Origin: Chloroflexota bacterium | Lineage (GTDB): Bacteria > Chloroflexota > Chloroflexia > Chloroflexales > Roseiflexaceae | Reading direction: 5' to 3' | DNA length: 49,541 nt | Assembly (NCBI GenBank): GCA_013388755.1 | Contig: JACAEQ010000139.1 | Location: forward strand, 1-49,541 | Part shown: piece by piece, positions 24,901 to 33,939 of the stretch | Numbering within the stretch: the first letter of the stretch is position 1 | Layout of the letters: every line of letters begins with the position of its first letter | Notes under the pieces: model-generated | Database searches by the model: none | What the model saw: the letters and a program-made list of their open reading frames with translations, nothing else | What the model was told of the DNA's origin: nothing | Translations under genes and position numbers: made by a program

Positions 24901-25620
24901 ATGCTGGTAACGATCCATCAGCCTGAACATCTACCCTGGACTGGTTTCTTCGATAAATTGCGCCAGGCCGATCTCTTCGTCCTGCTCGATACATGCCAGT
25001 TTGCCAAGGATGATTTCCAGAATCGTAATCGCATCAAGACGGCACAGGGCCCGGCGTGGCTGACTGTTCCGGTGTATAAGGCCGGTCGTTCCGAACAGAC
25101 GATTATGGATACCCAGATCTGTAATGACCGTGCCTGGGGCCGGCAGTGTCTTGCGCTGATCACGCAGAGTTATGCCAGGGCGCCCTTTTTTGCGGCCCAT
25201 AAGCCGTTCTTCACCGAACTCTACAACCGCCGCTGGGAATCACTGGTTGAGCTCAACATAACGTTCATTACGTACCTGGCTGAGCAATTCGGCCTTGGTG
25301 GGCGCTTTGTGCGTGCGTCCGAGCTGGGTATCACCGAGCGGGGGCCGACCAGGGTCAATCTGGCGATCTGCCGCGCCGTCGGTGCAACAACCTACCTTTC
25401 AGGCAGAGCGGGACGCACGTACCTGGACGAGGTGGCCTTCGCCGAGCATGGTATCGCCGTGCGCTATCAGGAGTTTCAGCATCCGGTCTATCCGCAGCAG
25501 TGGGGTGATTTCGTGCCGGCGATGTCTGCGATTGACCTGTTGTTCAATTGTGGCCCGGATAGCCTTGTGATCCTCAGTATGGCAAATGCGCACGTGAGTG
25601 TTCAGGAAGGTGTTGTGTAG
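24901..25620 (+). CDS. WbqC-family protein
   Basis: A 239-residue protein of the WbqC family. The family start is clear: MLVTIHQPEHLPWTGFFDKL, then LDTCQFAKDDFQNRNRIKT, SYARAPFF, a central WESLVELNI and the C-terminal QHPVYPQQWGDFVPAMSAIDLLFNCG. WbqC-like genes are found in O-antigen and other polysaccharide loci. Their reaction is not firmly established; a role in amino-sugar acylation or amide formation has been suggested for relatives. CAGGAG lies eight bases before the ATG. The frame is open upstream to 24748, overlapping the previous gene, but that start has no ribosome site. Confidence 0.88.
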   Translation: MLVTIHQPEHLPWTGFFDKLRQADLFVLLDTCQFAKDDFQNRNRIKTAQGPAWLTVPVYKAGRSEQTIMDTQICNDRAWGRQCLALITQSYARAPFFAAHKPFFTELYNRRWESLVELNITFITYLAEQFGLGGRFVRASELGITERGPTRVNLAICRAVGATTYLSGRAGRTYLDEVAFAEHGIAVRYQEFQHPVYPQQWGDFVPAMSAIDLLFNCGPDSLVILSMANAHVSVQEGVV

Positions 25621-25674
25621 ATCCGGCGTTGCCGCGTGGCACGACCGCGCCAGTATCTCAATGAGGAGCAGCAT

Positions 25675-26358
25675 ATGACGAAACGAGTCCTGGTTATCGC
25701 TGCCCATCCAGACGATGAAACGTATGGGATGGGTGGAACGATTGCCCGCCATGTTCGCCAGGGCGACCAGGTGACGGTCATGATCATGACCGACGGTGTA
25801 ACGGCACGGCATACGGTGACGGCGCCGCAAGAGGCTGCTGCCCTGAAAGCCTGTGCGATTCTCGGGGTCGAAGATGTGCGTTTTGGTCGCCTGGCTGACC
25901 AGCGCCTCGATGCGCTGCCGCTCCTGGATCTGATCCGGCCAATCAGTGCGGTGATCAATGAACTGGGTGCCCAGATCGTTTACACGCATCACCGCGGTGA
26001 TGCCAACCAGGATCACCGGGCGATCTTCGCGGCGACCCTGGTGGCGATTCGCCCGACCAGCGCCTGCCCGGTTGAGCAGGCATACAGTTATGAGGTCGCT
26101 TCCTCGACTGAATGGGGCGCGCCATTTGCCGAAACGGCCTTCGTACCAACGCACTTCGTGGAGATCACGGCCACACTCGAGGATAAACTGCGCGCTGCCG
26201 CAGCCTATGCCGAGACGCATCAGAGCGAGGTGAGACCTTTCCCACACCCGCGTTCAATCGAGGCGACCCGGATCTATGCATGGCAGCGCGGCGTGAATGT
26301 CGGCGTGCCGGCAGCCGAAGCGTTTGTTTCTATTCGTCAAATCGTTAAGGAGGTCTAG
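25675..26358 (+). CDS. PIG-L/LmbE-family N-deacetylase
   Basis: A 227-residue zinc deacetylase. The motif AAHPDDE (about 9-15) gives the zinc-binding His-Asp pair and the catalytic Asp, and YTHHRGDANQDHRA (about 103-116) supplies the distal His. Members remove acetyl groups from N-acetylglucosamine-type sugars on lipids or small molecules. In this locus it would create a free amine on a glycan sugar. The ATG at 25675 follows AGGAG. Its stop lies one base before the aminotransferase GTG, with that gene's ribosome site inside its last codons. Confidence 0.92.
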   Translation: MTKRVLVIAAHPDDETYGMGGTIARHVRQGDQVTVMIMTDGVTARHTVTAPQEAAALKACAILGVEDVRFGRLADQRLDALPLLDLIRPISAVINELGAQIVYTHHRGDANQDHRAIFAATLVAIRPTSACPVEQAYSYEVASSTEWGAPFAETAFVPTHFVEITATLEDKLRAAAAYAETHQSEVRPFPHPRSIEATRIYAWQRGVNVGVPAAEAFVSIRQIVKEV

Positions 26359-26359
26359 A

Positions 26360-27556
26360 GTGAGCGCATTGATGCGCCAGAAGCGCCCCGTTCGCGAGCA
26401 GTTCCTGCCCTATGCCCTGCCTCTGATTGGCGACGAAGAGATTGCCGAAGTGGTTGACTCGCTGCGTTCAGGCTGGATCAGTACGGGCCCGAAGGTCAAA
26501 CGCTTTGAGACTGATTTTGCTGCCTACGTGGGAACGAAACACGCCATCGCGGTCAGTTCCTGTACCGCTGGCCTGCATATTGCACTTACGGCTCTGGGAA
26601 TCGGCCCGGGCGATGAGGTGATCGTTCCGACTCTCACCTTCTGTGCCACTGCAAATGTGGTTGTGCATCTTGGCGCGCGGCCAGTCCTGGTGGATGTGGG
26701 CGCTGACGGCAATGTCACGCCGGAGGCGATTGCGGCGGCCATCACACCGCGTACGAAAGCGGTCGTTCCGGTTCATTTCGCCGGGCAGTCCTGCGATCTT
26801 GCTTCAATCTATGATATTGCGCTGGAGCGTGGTCTGCCGGTGATTGAGGATGCTGCCCACGCTGCTGGCAGCATCTATCGCGGTAAGAAGATCGGGTCCG
26901 ATGTGCTGGGGCCGGCAGGTCTGACACGGATAACCGTCTTCTCGTTTTATGCGACGAAGAACCTGACCACCGGCGAAGGCGGGATGATTACCACGGCTGA
27001 TGCCAGCCTTGCCGAGCGTATGCGCCTGCTCAGCCTCCACGGAATGAGTCGTGATGCCTGGAAGCGCTACACCAGTGCCGGCTCCTGGTACTACGAGGTC
27101 ATTGCTGCAGGCTATAAGAACAATATGACTGACATCCAGGCTTCGCTCGGCCTGCACCAGCTCCGCCGTCTGGATGAGTTCACTGCCATCCGCCAGCGCT
27201 ATGCCGCGCGCTACGATGAGGCCTTTGGCGCCTTGCCTGCGGTCAGCATGCTGACACGTCACAGTGACCGCAATCATGTCTACCATCTCTACGTCATTCA
27301 GCTTGATCCGCGTGCCGGCATCGAGCGCGCCACCTTTGCCGAGGCGATGCGCGATCGGAAGATTGGCACCAGTGTGCATTTTATCCCGGTCCACCTGCAT
27401 CCTTTTTATGCCGAGCAGTTTGGTTACCGGCGTGGTGATCTGCCGGTGGCTGAGGCAATCTATGACCGTAGCATGTCGCTGCCGCTCTATCCGTTGATGA
27501 GTGAGCATGATCTGGAGGATGTGATTGCTGCAGTTGCAGATCTCGTCCAGGAATGA
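26360..27556 (+). CDS. DegT/DnrJ/EryC1/StrS sugar aminotransferase
   Basis: A 398-residue PLP enzyme. The N-terminus LPLIGDEEIAEVVDSLRSGWISTGPKV, the PLP phosphate loop SSCTAGLHIAL, EDAAHAAGS with the Asp for the pyridine nitrogen, and FSFYATKNLTTGEGG with the Schiff-base Lys all fit the family. It transfers an amino group from Glu or Gln to a keto-sugar nucleotide, the usual route to amino-deoxy sugars. The start is GTG at 26360, five bases after a perfect AAGGAGGT; the ORF open to 26297 has no better site. Its keto substrate may come from the next gene or from elsewhere in the genome. Confidence 0.93.
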   Translation: MSALMRQKRPVREQFLPYALPLIGDEEIAEVVDSLRSGWISTGPKVKRFETDFAAYVGTKHAIAVSSCTAGLHIALTALGIGPGDEVIVPTLTFCATANVVVHLGARPVLVDVGADGNVTPEAIAAAITPRTKAVVPVHFAGQSCDLASIYDIALERGLPVIEDAAHAAGSIYRGKKIGSDVLGPAGLTRITVFSFYATKNLTTGEGGMITTADASLAERMRLLSLHGMSRDAWKRYTSAGSWYYEVIAAGYKNNMTDIQASLGLHQLRRLDEFTAIRQRYAARYDEAFGALPAVSMLTRHSDRNHVYHLYVIQLDPRAGIERATFAEAMRDRKIGTSVHFIPVHLHPFYAEQFGYRRGDLPVAEAIYDRSMSLPLYPLMSEHDLEDVIAAVADLVQE

Positions 27557-27789
27557 TCTCTCTGGAAGCCTGACCACCTTCCGGGAAGGTTGAGTGTGGC
27601 AAGTGATGGGTCGTGGGCAACTTTGCCGGAAGATCGATCGATGTGCAGGTATCTGGTTGCTGCCGGCGTATCCGTATTGCTGGCGTAACCGCTGTCGAGC
27701 GTCCGCTGCGTGGTGCATGATCACCGGATGCAGGGCGTCTGGAACATCTGCCAATGATGGCGGACTCGTAGCACAGGGAGGAGTTCATC
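27557..27789. other. Gap between aminotransferase and SDR genes
   Basis: A 233-bp gap, wide for this operon. It contains a short hairpin (ACCTTCC-G-GGAAGGT near 27574-27590) without a U-tract. A 15-codon ORF was judged unsupported. It may hold a promoter for the SDR gene, but none is clear. Confidence 0.35.
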
Positions 27790-29406
27790 ATGGTGGGGTC
27801 GCTATTCGATGTACGCCACTGGCGCCCTGAAATAGTCGTCCGGGTGATTGCCGACGGCCTGATGCTGGCGGGCGCCTATCTGCTGGCTCTAACGCTCGAG
27901 TTTGAGTGGTTCGTGTTGATGGCCGGTGCCGGCTCGCAACCGCAGCTGATGGACACGTTCTTCCGTTCATTCATTATCGGGCTTCCGGTACTATTGTTCA
28001 TCTGTTTGCCAATCTTTGCGCTGGTTGGTTTCTACACGCGCAACCGGGCGTACGCGAGTCGATACAAGGTACTGGTCATCGCGCAGGCGGTCAGCACCGG
28101 CTACCTGGTGTTTGGCTTTCTCTCGTACCTGTTGCCGCAGGTGTTTCCTGTACCCCGCGCCGCGCTGCTGAGTGCCTGGTTGATATCGCTAGTGTTGCTG
28201 ATCGGGGCGCGCTTCTGGTCGAAGATCTGGGAACGTGTGGCGCTGCATTCCGAGCAGCGTCCTCTGGCGGGTACGGTACGTACCGCTCGTGATGGGCGCA
28301 CTATCCTGGTTATTGGTGGTGCCGGCTACATTGGCTCGGCACTTCTGCCGATGCTGCTCGAACGCGGCTATCGGGTTCGCCTGCTCGATCTCCTTCTGTT
28401 TGGCACCGAGCCAATCAAGGGGTGCCTTGGCCATCCCAATCTCGAGCTCATCAGGGCGGATTTCCGCAATGTCGATCAGGCCGTCAAGGCAATGCGCGGC
28501 ATTGATACGGTGATTCACCTCGGCGCGATTGTCGGTGACCCTGCCTGCGCCATTGATGAGGATCTGACGATTGAGGTCAATCTGATGGCCACACGCATGC
28601 TGGCCGAGGTTGCCCGCGGTTCAGGCGTCGAACGCTTTATCTTTGCCAGCACCTGTTCAGTCTATGGCGCCAGTGACGAAGTTCTGAATGAGTGCTCGGC
28701 GCTCAATCCGGTTTCGCTCTACGCGCGGAGCAAGATTGCCTCTGAGCGCGTGCTGCTTGAGCTGGCAAGCGAAAGTTTCGCACCGGTCATTCTGCGCTTT
28801 GGCACGGTCTATGGCTTTTCAGGGCGCAACCGTTTCGATCTCGTGATCAATCTACTGACCGCGAAGGCTATCACGGAAGGGAAGATTACAGTCTTTGGCG
28901 GCGATCAATGGCGTCCCTTCGTTCACGTCGAGGATGCGGCGCTTGGCGTGTTCCACGCCCTCGAGGCACCTCTCGCCGTGGTTCGGAACGAGATCTTCAA
29001 CGTTGGCTCGAACCGTCAGAATTACACGATTCGCCAGATTGGCGAGTTGATCCATTCGCTTGTGCCTGGCGCCGAGATCATCGAGCAGGGCAGTGGAAGC
29101 GACCGCCGTAACTACCGGGTTAATTTCGACAAGATCCACCGCATGCTTGGTTACGTGCCGCGCTGGACGGTCGAAGCCGGCATACGTCAGGTGATTGCAG
29201 CCTTCGAGCGTGGTGAGATTGAGGATTATCGTGATGCCCGGTATTGCAACACGAAGTCGATAACGCAAGTGCTGCAAATCCGATCGATCCAGCCAGTCAA
29301 CGGGTGGGCGAAGGAATTGATCAATGCGCAGTATGAACCGGAGCCTGCCCGCGTGGTAAACGGTGCACCGGGAAAGGAGCGGGCGGTCGAACTTGCGGCA
29401 ACCTGA
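27790..29406 (+). CDS. Membrane-anchored SDR sugar-nucleotide epimerase/dehydratase fusion
   Basis: A 538-residue protein with two parts. Residues 1-145 hold four membrane helices like the N-terminus of CapD/FlaA1/PglF dehydratases. Residues 170-500 form an extended SDR enzyme: GGAGYIGS (176-183) for NAD, HLGAIVGDPAC, STCSVYG (287-293) and the catalytic Y311xxxK315. The SDR sequence resembles NAD-dependent epimerases rather than the CapD catalytic domain, and the second Rossmann domain usual in CapD proteins is missing. It should epimerise or dehydrate a nucleotide sugar at the membrane. GGGAGGAG precedes the ATG. The tail (from about 500) is polar and unlike either family. Confidence 0.86.
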   Translation: MVGSLFDVRHWRPEIVVRVIADGLMLAGAYLLALTLEFEWFVLMAGAGSQPQLMDTFFRSFIIGLPVLLFICLPIFALVGFYTRNRAYASRYKVLVIAQAVSTGYLVFGFLSYLLPQVFPVPRAALLSAWLISLVLLIGARFWSKIWERVALHSEQRPLAGTVRTARDGRTILVIGGAGYIGSALLPMLLERGYRVRLLDLLLFGTEPIKGCLGHPNLELIRADFRNVDQAVKAMRGIDTVIHLGAIVGDPACAIDEDLTIEVNLMATRMLAEVARGSGVERFIFASTCSVYGASDEVLNECSALNPVSLYARSKIASERVLLELASESFAPVILRFGTVYGFSGRNRFDLVINLLTAKAITEGKITVFGGDQWRPFVHVEDAALGVFHALEAPLAVVRNEIFNVGSNRQNYTIRQIGELIHSLVPGAEIIEQGSGSDRRNYRVNFDKIHRMLGYVPRWTVEAGIRQVIAAFERGEIEDYRDARYCNTKSITQVLQIRSIQPVNGWAKELINAQYEPEPARVVNGAPGKERAVELAAT

Positions 29407-29446
29407 ATGCGGCAATGCTTCGCTGCAGGATAGCCTGTCAGGCAAA

Positions 29447-29485
29447 GGCTGGCTGGCGCCATGAGCCACTGGTGCCCTGCCAGCC
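29447..29485. terminator. Bidirectional hairpin between convergent genes
   Basis: GGCTGGC and GCCAGCC are the outer arms, with a further GGCGCCA/TGGTGCC inner stem (one G-U pair). It lies between the SDR gene (plus) and the SpoIIE gene (minus). Short T runs flank it on the plus side (TTCTG), so termination is likely but not ideal. Confidence 0.5.
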
Positions 29486-29534
29486 TTCTGTCCATGGCCG
29501 CGGAATCGCGCGCTTTCTGCTGAACACTGACGAC

Positions 29535-32417
29535 TCACGACCTCGCATCTTGCTCGACCTGCGCTACCACCAGCGTAATATCGTCGTGCTGCGGCGTATC
29601 GCCCATGAACGCCATGACCGCAGTGATGATGCATTCGATCAATGCCTCAGGGTGCAGACCGACATGCGCCGCCAGGAGCGCGTCGAGGCGTTCGAAGCCG
29701 AATAATGCGCCGGTTGCGTCGTGTGCCTCGACCAGCCCATCGGTGAAGAAGAGCACGGTATCACCGGGCGCAAGATCGACATTCAGCGCCTGGTATGGAA
29801 TCTCGGCGAAAATACCAAGTGGCAGGGTCGATCCCGGTGGGTAGAGGTATGTCACGCTTCCGTCGGGGCGCGCCAGCACGGGCGTCAACTGGCCGGCATT
29901 CGCGACCGACAGCTTTCCCGTCGGCTCAATCGTCGTATAACAGAGCGCCACGAAGGTACCGCGTGGTACGTCGTGGGCCACGCTCCGGTTCGTCTCGCGC
30001 AATACCAGCGCCGGCTCCTCATGATCGATCGCCTCGGCGCGCCCCACCGAACGCGCAATCGCCATGAGCAGCGCACCAGGGACGCTTTTGCCCGAGGCAT
30101 CGCCAATCATGATGGCGATCGCGCGCCGCTCACCCAGCAGGAAGCAATCGTAGAAGTCGCCGCCTACCTCGCGCGCCGGCAGGCAGCGCGCCGCCAGTGC
30201 TATGCCGGGTCGGTGCGGCAATGTGCGCGGGAACAGGTTGGCCTGGATGCGACGGGCGATCTCCAGCTCTTGCTCGCGCCGCGCAATCGATTCGGCGTAC
30301 AGGCGCGCGTTCTCGATAGCTACGGCTGCGCTTCCGGCGAATATCTGGGCGACTTCGGCATCTCGCCGGGTGAAACGCCCGGGCTGGCTCGAGTCGATGT
30401 TCAATACGCCCAGGATCTCGCCTTTGATCAGCAACGGAACGCCAAGCCACGAACGGATGGTGGCGATATACGGTTCAGGCGCCCAGAATGGTGACTGGCT
30501 CACATCATCGATCAGGAGCGGGCGCCTGTGTTGCACGACCCACACCGCAGCGCCCGGCTGGTTGAGCGGGCGGTGCATGTGCTCCATCGGAGTAGCCGCA
30601 TCCCAGCCGGCCATGGCCGCGGCGCGCAATATCTGGCCCTCAAGAAGCATGATCGTCGCGCTGTCGTAAGGGATGACCTTGTTCAGTTCGCGCAGGATGA
30701 CATGCAGGATTTCGCCGGAGCTGAAGGCGGCGCTTAACACGCGCGCCACCTCGCGTAACGTGTCGGCGGTGCGGCGCGCCTCCTGTTCGGCGGCGAACAG
30801 TATCACATTCTGTATGTGGAGCGCCACCTGGCGCGCCACCGCAGCGAGAAAACGCTGATCACGCGCATCGAACGCGTTGCGTGTATATCCCTGGACCGCC
30901 AGCACACCCAGGGGGATGTCCTCATGGCCGACAAGCGGCACACCAAGCCATGAAACGGCCGGGCGTTCATCTCCAACCACATGCCATCCCAGATCGGGAT
31001 ATCTCCCGATCTCTTCCGGTAAGTTGCCGAAGTGCAATGGACGGCGATGCTGTAAGATCCAGGCCGTGAGTGAGCCGGGCGGCGGCGGCTGACGCTGCCA
31101 GTAGGTGTATTCCTGGCCGGAGTCGATCGTCAGGCCATCGCGCACCAGGCCGTGAGCCGCGTCGTAGACGACGACGGAGAAGACATCGGCGCGCATAAAG
31201 CGCGCGAGGGCACGGGCAACATGGCGCAAGAGGGTGCGGAGCTCCAGTGTCGTACTTGCCGTCTGGCTGATATCGCTCAATGCCGAGAGCTCAGCGACCT
31301 GGCGCTCGCGCTCGGCAAACAATCGGGCATTTTCAACGGCAAGCGCGAGTTGATGGCCAATCATGCGCACCAGCTCGACTTCGGGATCACTCACGACACG
31401 GGACCGGGTATCAACCAGGGTGAGTGTGCCGAGCACACGCTCGCCGATCTGCAATGGCACGCTGATGAGTGCGCGATAGTGCAGGCCAAGGCGCGCCCAG
31501 CGCTCATTGTGCGCCAGATCGCCGATGACCACCGGGCGGCGTTCGGTCACCACGCTGCCCACCAGGCTGCCGGTGACGGGGACACGCCCTAATCCTTGCG
31601 TATATTCTGGCGGCAGGCCATACGCTGCAGCAAGTACCAGTTCATTCAATTCGGGCACAAGCAGCCGTACTACGCCGCCAGTCATGCCAAGCTGCTCCAC
31701 CAGCAGCATCAGGGAGCGATCGAGGAGCTCGGAAAGTGGGCGTTGCAGGACCAGTTCTTCGGTCAGGGCGGCCAGGGTTGCCAGTTCACGCGTCCGCGCC
31801 GCGACCCGCCCGGCCAGTTCGTTGCTCAGCGTGCGCTGCTGCTCGGCAAGCGAGGCGTTTTCGAGCGCCACGGCGAGCAGGTCGCCGATGCGCTGCAACC
31901 AGGCGAGACTGTCGTGATCATAGATTCCCGGCTGGTAGCTTTGCAATGAGATCACACCGACCGTTTCGTTCCCCAGGAGCAGCGGCACACCCATCCACGC
32001 GCGCGACCGTTTTGTTGAATCACCGAACTGTTCAGGCGTGATATCGAGTGCACTGTGTTCGACAGCAAGATCCTGAAACAACAACGGCACATGGTTGCGC
32101 ACCAGAATGCCGGTGAGCGGGCCATATGGCTCATCTTCCAGGTACTCGACACGCCCCTGGTCGTATAACAACGCAGCGCGGAACGTATCCGGGCGACGTG
32201 AGTTACAGAGGGCGATATACGCCGCATCGAAGCGGAAAACGGTCGCCAGCGCGCGATAGATGGCCTCAAAAATCGCGCGGGCGCTGGTCTGTCCCAGGCA
32301 GGCGATGCTTACATCGTGGAGCACGCGGAGCACACCCAGTTCGCGCTCGCGGGCGGCGCGCAGCGTGTTGAGTTCCTGCTGGAGGCTGGCTGTTGGATCA
32401 GGAGCGAACCCGGTCAC
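29535..32417 (-). CDS. Four-GAF sensor with SpoIIE/PP2C phosphatase output
   Basis: A 960-residue cytoplasmic signalling protein without membrane spans. Four GAF domains lie at about 25-190, 210-375, 385-550 and 555-705; each shows the repeated ending with SWLGVPLL-like and GVLxxxS strands. The linkers are coiled-coil. The output domain (about 720-960) is a PP2C-type SpoIIE/RsbU phosphatase: REVGGDFYDCF and MIGDASGKSVPGALLM with metal-binding Asp, FTDGLVEAHD and the final HDDITLVV. It should dephosphorylate an anti-anti-sigma factor of SpoIIAA type in response to small ligands, redox or light bound by the GAF domains. No partner gene is adjacent. The start is GTG at 32417 with a distant AGGA; a nearby alternative start cannot be excluded. 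Confidence 0.9.
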   Translation of the reverse strand: MTGFAPDPTASLQQELNTLRAARERELGVLRVLHDVSIACLGQTSARAIFEAIYRALATVFRFDAAYIALCNSRRPDTFRAALLYDQGRVEYLEDEPYGPLTGILVRNHVPLLFQDLAVEHSALDITPEQFGDSTKRSRAWMGVPLLLGNETVGVISLQSYQPGIYDHDSLAWLQRIGDLLAVALENASLAEQQRTLSNELAGRVAARTRELATLAALTEELVLQRPLSELLDRSLMLLVEQLGMTGGVVRLLVPELNELVLAAAYGLPPEYTQGLGRVPVTGSLVGSVVTERRPVVIGDLAHNERWARLGLHYRALISVPLQIGERVLGTLTLVDTRSRVVSDPEVELVRMIGHQLALAVENARLFAERERQVAELSALSDISQTASTTLELRTLLRHVARALARFMRADVFSVVVYDAAHGLVRDGLTIDSGQEYTYWQRQPPPPGSLTAWILQHRRPLHFGNLPEEIGRYPDLGWHVVGDERPAVSWLGVPLVGHEDIPLGVLAVQGYTRNAFDARDQRFLAAVARQVALHIQNVILFAAEQEARRTADTLREVARVLSAAFSSGEILHVILRELNKVIPYDSATIMLLEGQILRAAAMAGWDAATPMEHMHRPLNQPGAAVWVVQHRRPLLIDDVSQSPFWAPEPYIATIRSWLGVPLLIKGEILGVLNIDSSQPGRFTRRDAEVAQIFAGSAAVAIENARLYAESIARREQELEIARRIQANLFPRTLPHRPGIALAARCLPAREVGGDFYDCFLLGERRAIAIMIGDASGKSVPGALLMAIARSVGRAEAIDHEEPALVLRETNRSVAHDVPRGTFVALCYTTIEPTGKLSVANAGQLTPVLARPDGSVTYLYPPGSTLPLGIFAEIPYQALNVDLAPGDTVLFFTDGLVEAHDATGALFGFERLDALLAAHVGLHPEALIECIITAVMAFMGDTPQHDDITLVVAQVEQDARS

Positions 32418-32751
32418 GGTGCTGGTATTCCTGGTGCGATGTTGTTATGCCAGAGTCTACTCGCTGGAACGAGTTCATGCAAGTTCAGGTGCTGGTGCCT
32501 GTTTGCACGTAACTGCTCACTTTTCTCCTGGGAATGGTGTTTTCCTGTCGGCGGGAAGATATGCTTCGACGCTTGCGGCAGCCATGTCGCCGCCGATCCT
32601 TCATTTCGGGGCCTCCCCGAACTCCCGTTTTGGGCGACTGGCAGGATCGTTTATCCCAACCGTGAATGGTCACGCTTGCACAACTTCCGGGAGTGTGGAG
32701 ATTTTCGTGTTACGATACCGGTGTGTCCGCGTCAGTAAGAGGAAGCGCGCC
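32418..32751. other. Divergent intergenic region
   Basis: 334 bp between the SpoIIE gene (minus) and the lactonase (plus). It must carry both promoters. TACGAT at 32711-32716 is a weak -10 for the plus gene, but no matching -35 was found. No other structure was recognised. Confidence 0.3.
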
Positions 32752-33597
32752 ATGAAGCTGAAATCGCTGGTGGAGCCGGGCGATCCTGAGCGGATCGCCG
32801 GCGGCTTTGAGTTTACCGAGGGCCCGGTCTGGCACCCGGAGGGCTTTCTGATCTTCTCCGACATCCCGGCGAATCGCCAGTACCGCTGGCATCCGGGCGA
32901 TGGCGTGAGCGTATGGCGGGAGCCAACCGGCAATTCAAACGGTCTCACGCTCGACCGGCAGAACCGCGTCATTGCCTGTGAACATGGTGGCCGGCGCGTC
33001 TCGCGCGCCGAGCCAGGCGCTGCGCCGGTGACCCTGGCGGATAGCTACGGCGGCCGGCGCCTCAACAGCCCGAACGACGTCGTCATGAAGTCGGATGGGA
33101 CGATCTATTTCACTGATCCACCGTACGGCATCCAGCCGGAAGAGCGCGAGCAGCCATGCAACGGGGTCTATCGCATTCTGCCGGATGGAACGATTGAACT
33201 GCTGGTGGATGATTTTGATCGGCCGAATGGACTGGCGTTCTCACCGGACGAAACGACGCTGTATATTGATGACTCGCCCCGGCGCCATGTTCGGGCATTC
33301 GATGTGTTGCCCGACGGGCGCCTGGCAAACTCGCGTATCATTGCCGACATGGATCATCCGCAACCTGGCTCGCCGGATGGAATGAAGATTGATGTTGAGG
33401 GGCACCTGTATGTCACCGGTGCAACCGGCGTCTGGGTCTTCGAGCCTGACGGCGCCTGCCTGGGGGTGATTGTCACGCCGGAACGCCCGGCGAACTGTGC
33501 CTGGGGTGACGCTGATCGCCAGACTCTCTACATAACGGCGCGCACGTCGCTCTATCGCATCCGCACGCGTGTCCCCGGCTTGCCGGTGGTCCGGTGA
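32752..33597 (+). CDS. SMP-30/gluconolactonase-like six-bladed propeller hydrolase
   Basis: A 281-residue SMP-30/gluconolactonase/LRE family protein. Metal-site Glu in FTEGPVWHPEG (about 21), the loop LNSPNDVVMKSDGTIYFTDPPYG, RPNGLAFSPDETTLYIDDS and SPDGMKIDVEGHLYVTG supply the conserved Asn and Asp ligands. Family members hydrolyse sugar lactones such as gluconolactone, or other lactones and organophosphates. There is no signal peptide, so it is cytoplasmic. The ATG at 32752 has GAGGA nine bases upstream; the longer open frame upstream lacks family sequence. A neighbouring oxidoreductase on the other strand may supply lactone substrates, but the genes are convergent. Confidence 0.9.
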   Translation: MKLKSLVEPGDPERIAGGFEFTEGPVWHPEGFLIFSDIPANRQYRWHPGDGVSVWREPTGNSNGLTLDRQNRVIACEHGGRRVSRAEPGAAPVTLADSYGGRRLNSPNDVVMKSDGTIYFTDPPYGIQPEEREQPCNGVYRILPDGTIELLVDDFDRPNGLAFSPDETTLYIDDSPRRHVRAFDVLPDGRLANSRIIADMDHPQPGSPDGMKIDVEGHLYVTGATGVWVFEPDGACLGVIVTPERPANCAWGDADRQTLYITARTSLYRIRTRVPGLPVVR

Positions 33598-33608
33598 CCG
33601 CCATCCAA

Positions 33609-33644
33609 CGAGAACGGCCCCGGCATCTGCCAGGGCCATTCTCG
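33609..33644 (+). terminator. Terminator-like hairpin after the lactonase gene
   Basis: CGAGAACGGCCC and GGGCCATTCTCG form a 12-bp stem with one mismatch and a 12-base loop, 11 bp after the lactonase stop. The following sequence (TCTGGTTCGTCC) is only moderately T-rich. Confidence 0.5.
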
Positions 33645-33903
33645 TCTGGTTCGTCCTCAGACTTCTGCGCTGCGTAGCAACGTACTGGTGCCTGGTAAGG
33701 CGGGCGTGCGCGTCTCCACGAGACTGGCAAGGATGCCGGGTGCGATGTTGTGCTGTGACGTGTTCGTCTGGTCTCGTGAGCCTGAGTGTCCCATTGAAGC
33801 CGGCGAATGTGATTGCTCGCTCGAATGACCAGCTTCGCACCAAGTGTACCAGGTACGGATGCTGCGGGCAATAACGCGAAAGTCTCTTTAACCCGTACAC
33901 AAC

Positions 33904-33933
33904 AGTACTATGCCGGATGCCACCGATAGTACT
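33904..33933 (-). terminator. AT-type inverted repeat after the oxidoreductase gene
   Basis: AGTACTAT and ATAGTACT are perfect 8-bp arms with a 14-base loop, six bases past the oxidoreductase stop on the minus strand. No U-tract follows, so it may be a weak terminator or an mRNA-end hairpin. Confidence 0.4.
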
Positions 33934-33939
33934 AATTTC

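Larger units (their letters stand above)
33598..33939. other. Convergent intergenic region with two hairpins
   Basis: 342 bp between convergent genes. It holds the two hairpins annotated separately at 33609-33644 and 33904-33933. No gene with a supported start was found in the remainder. Confidence 0.4.

Noticed and set aside
27641-27688. A 15-codon ORF between the aminotransferase and the SDR gene
   Set aside because: Too short to judge, weak ribosome site, and no downstream attenuator structure.
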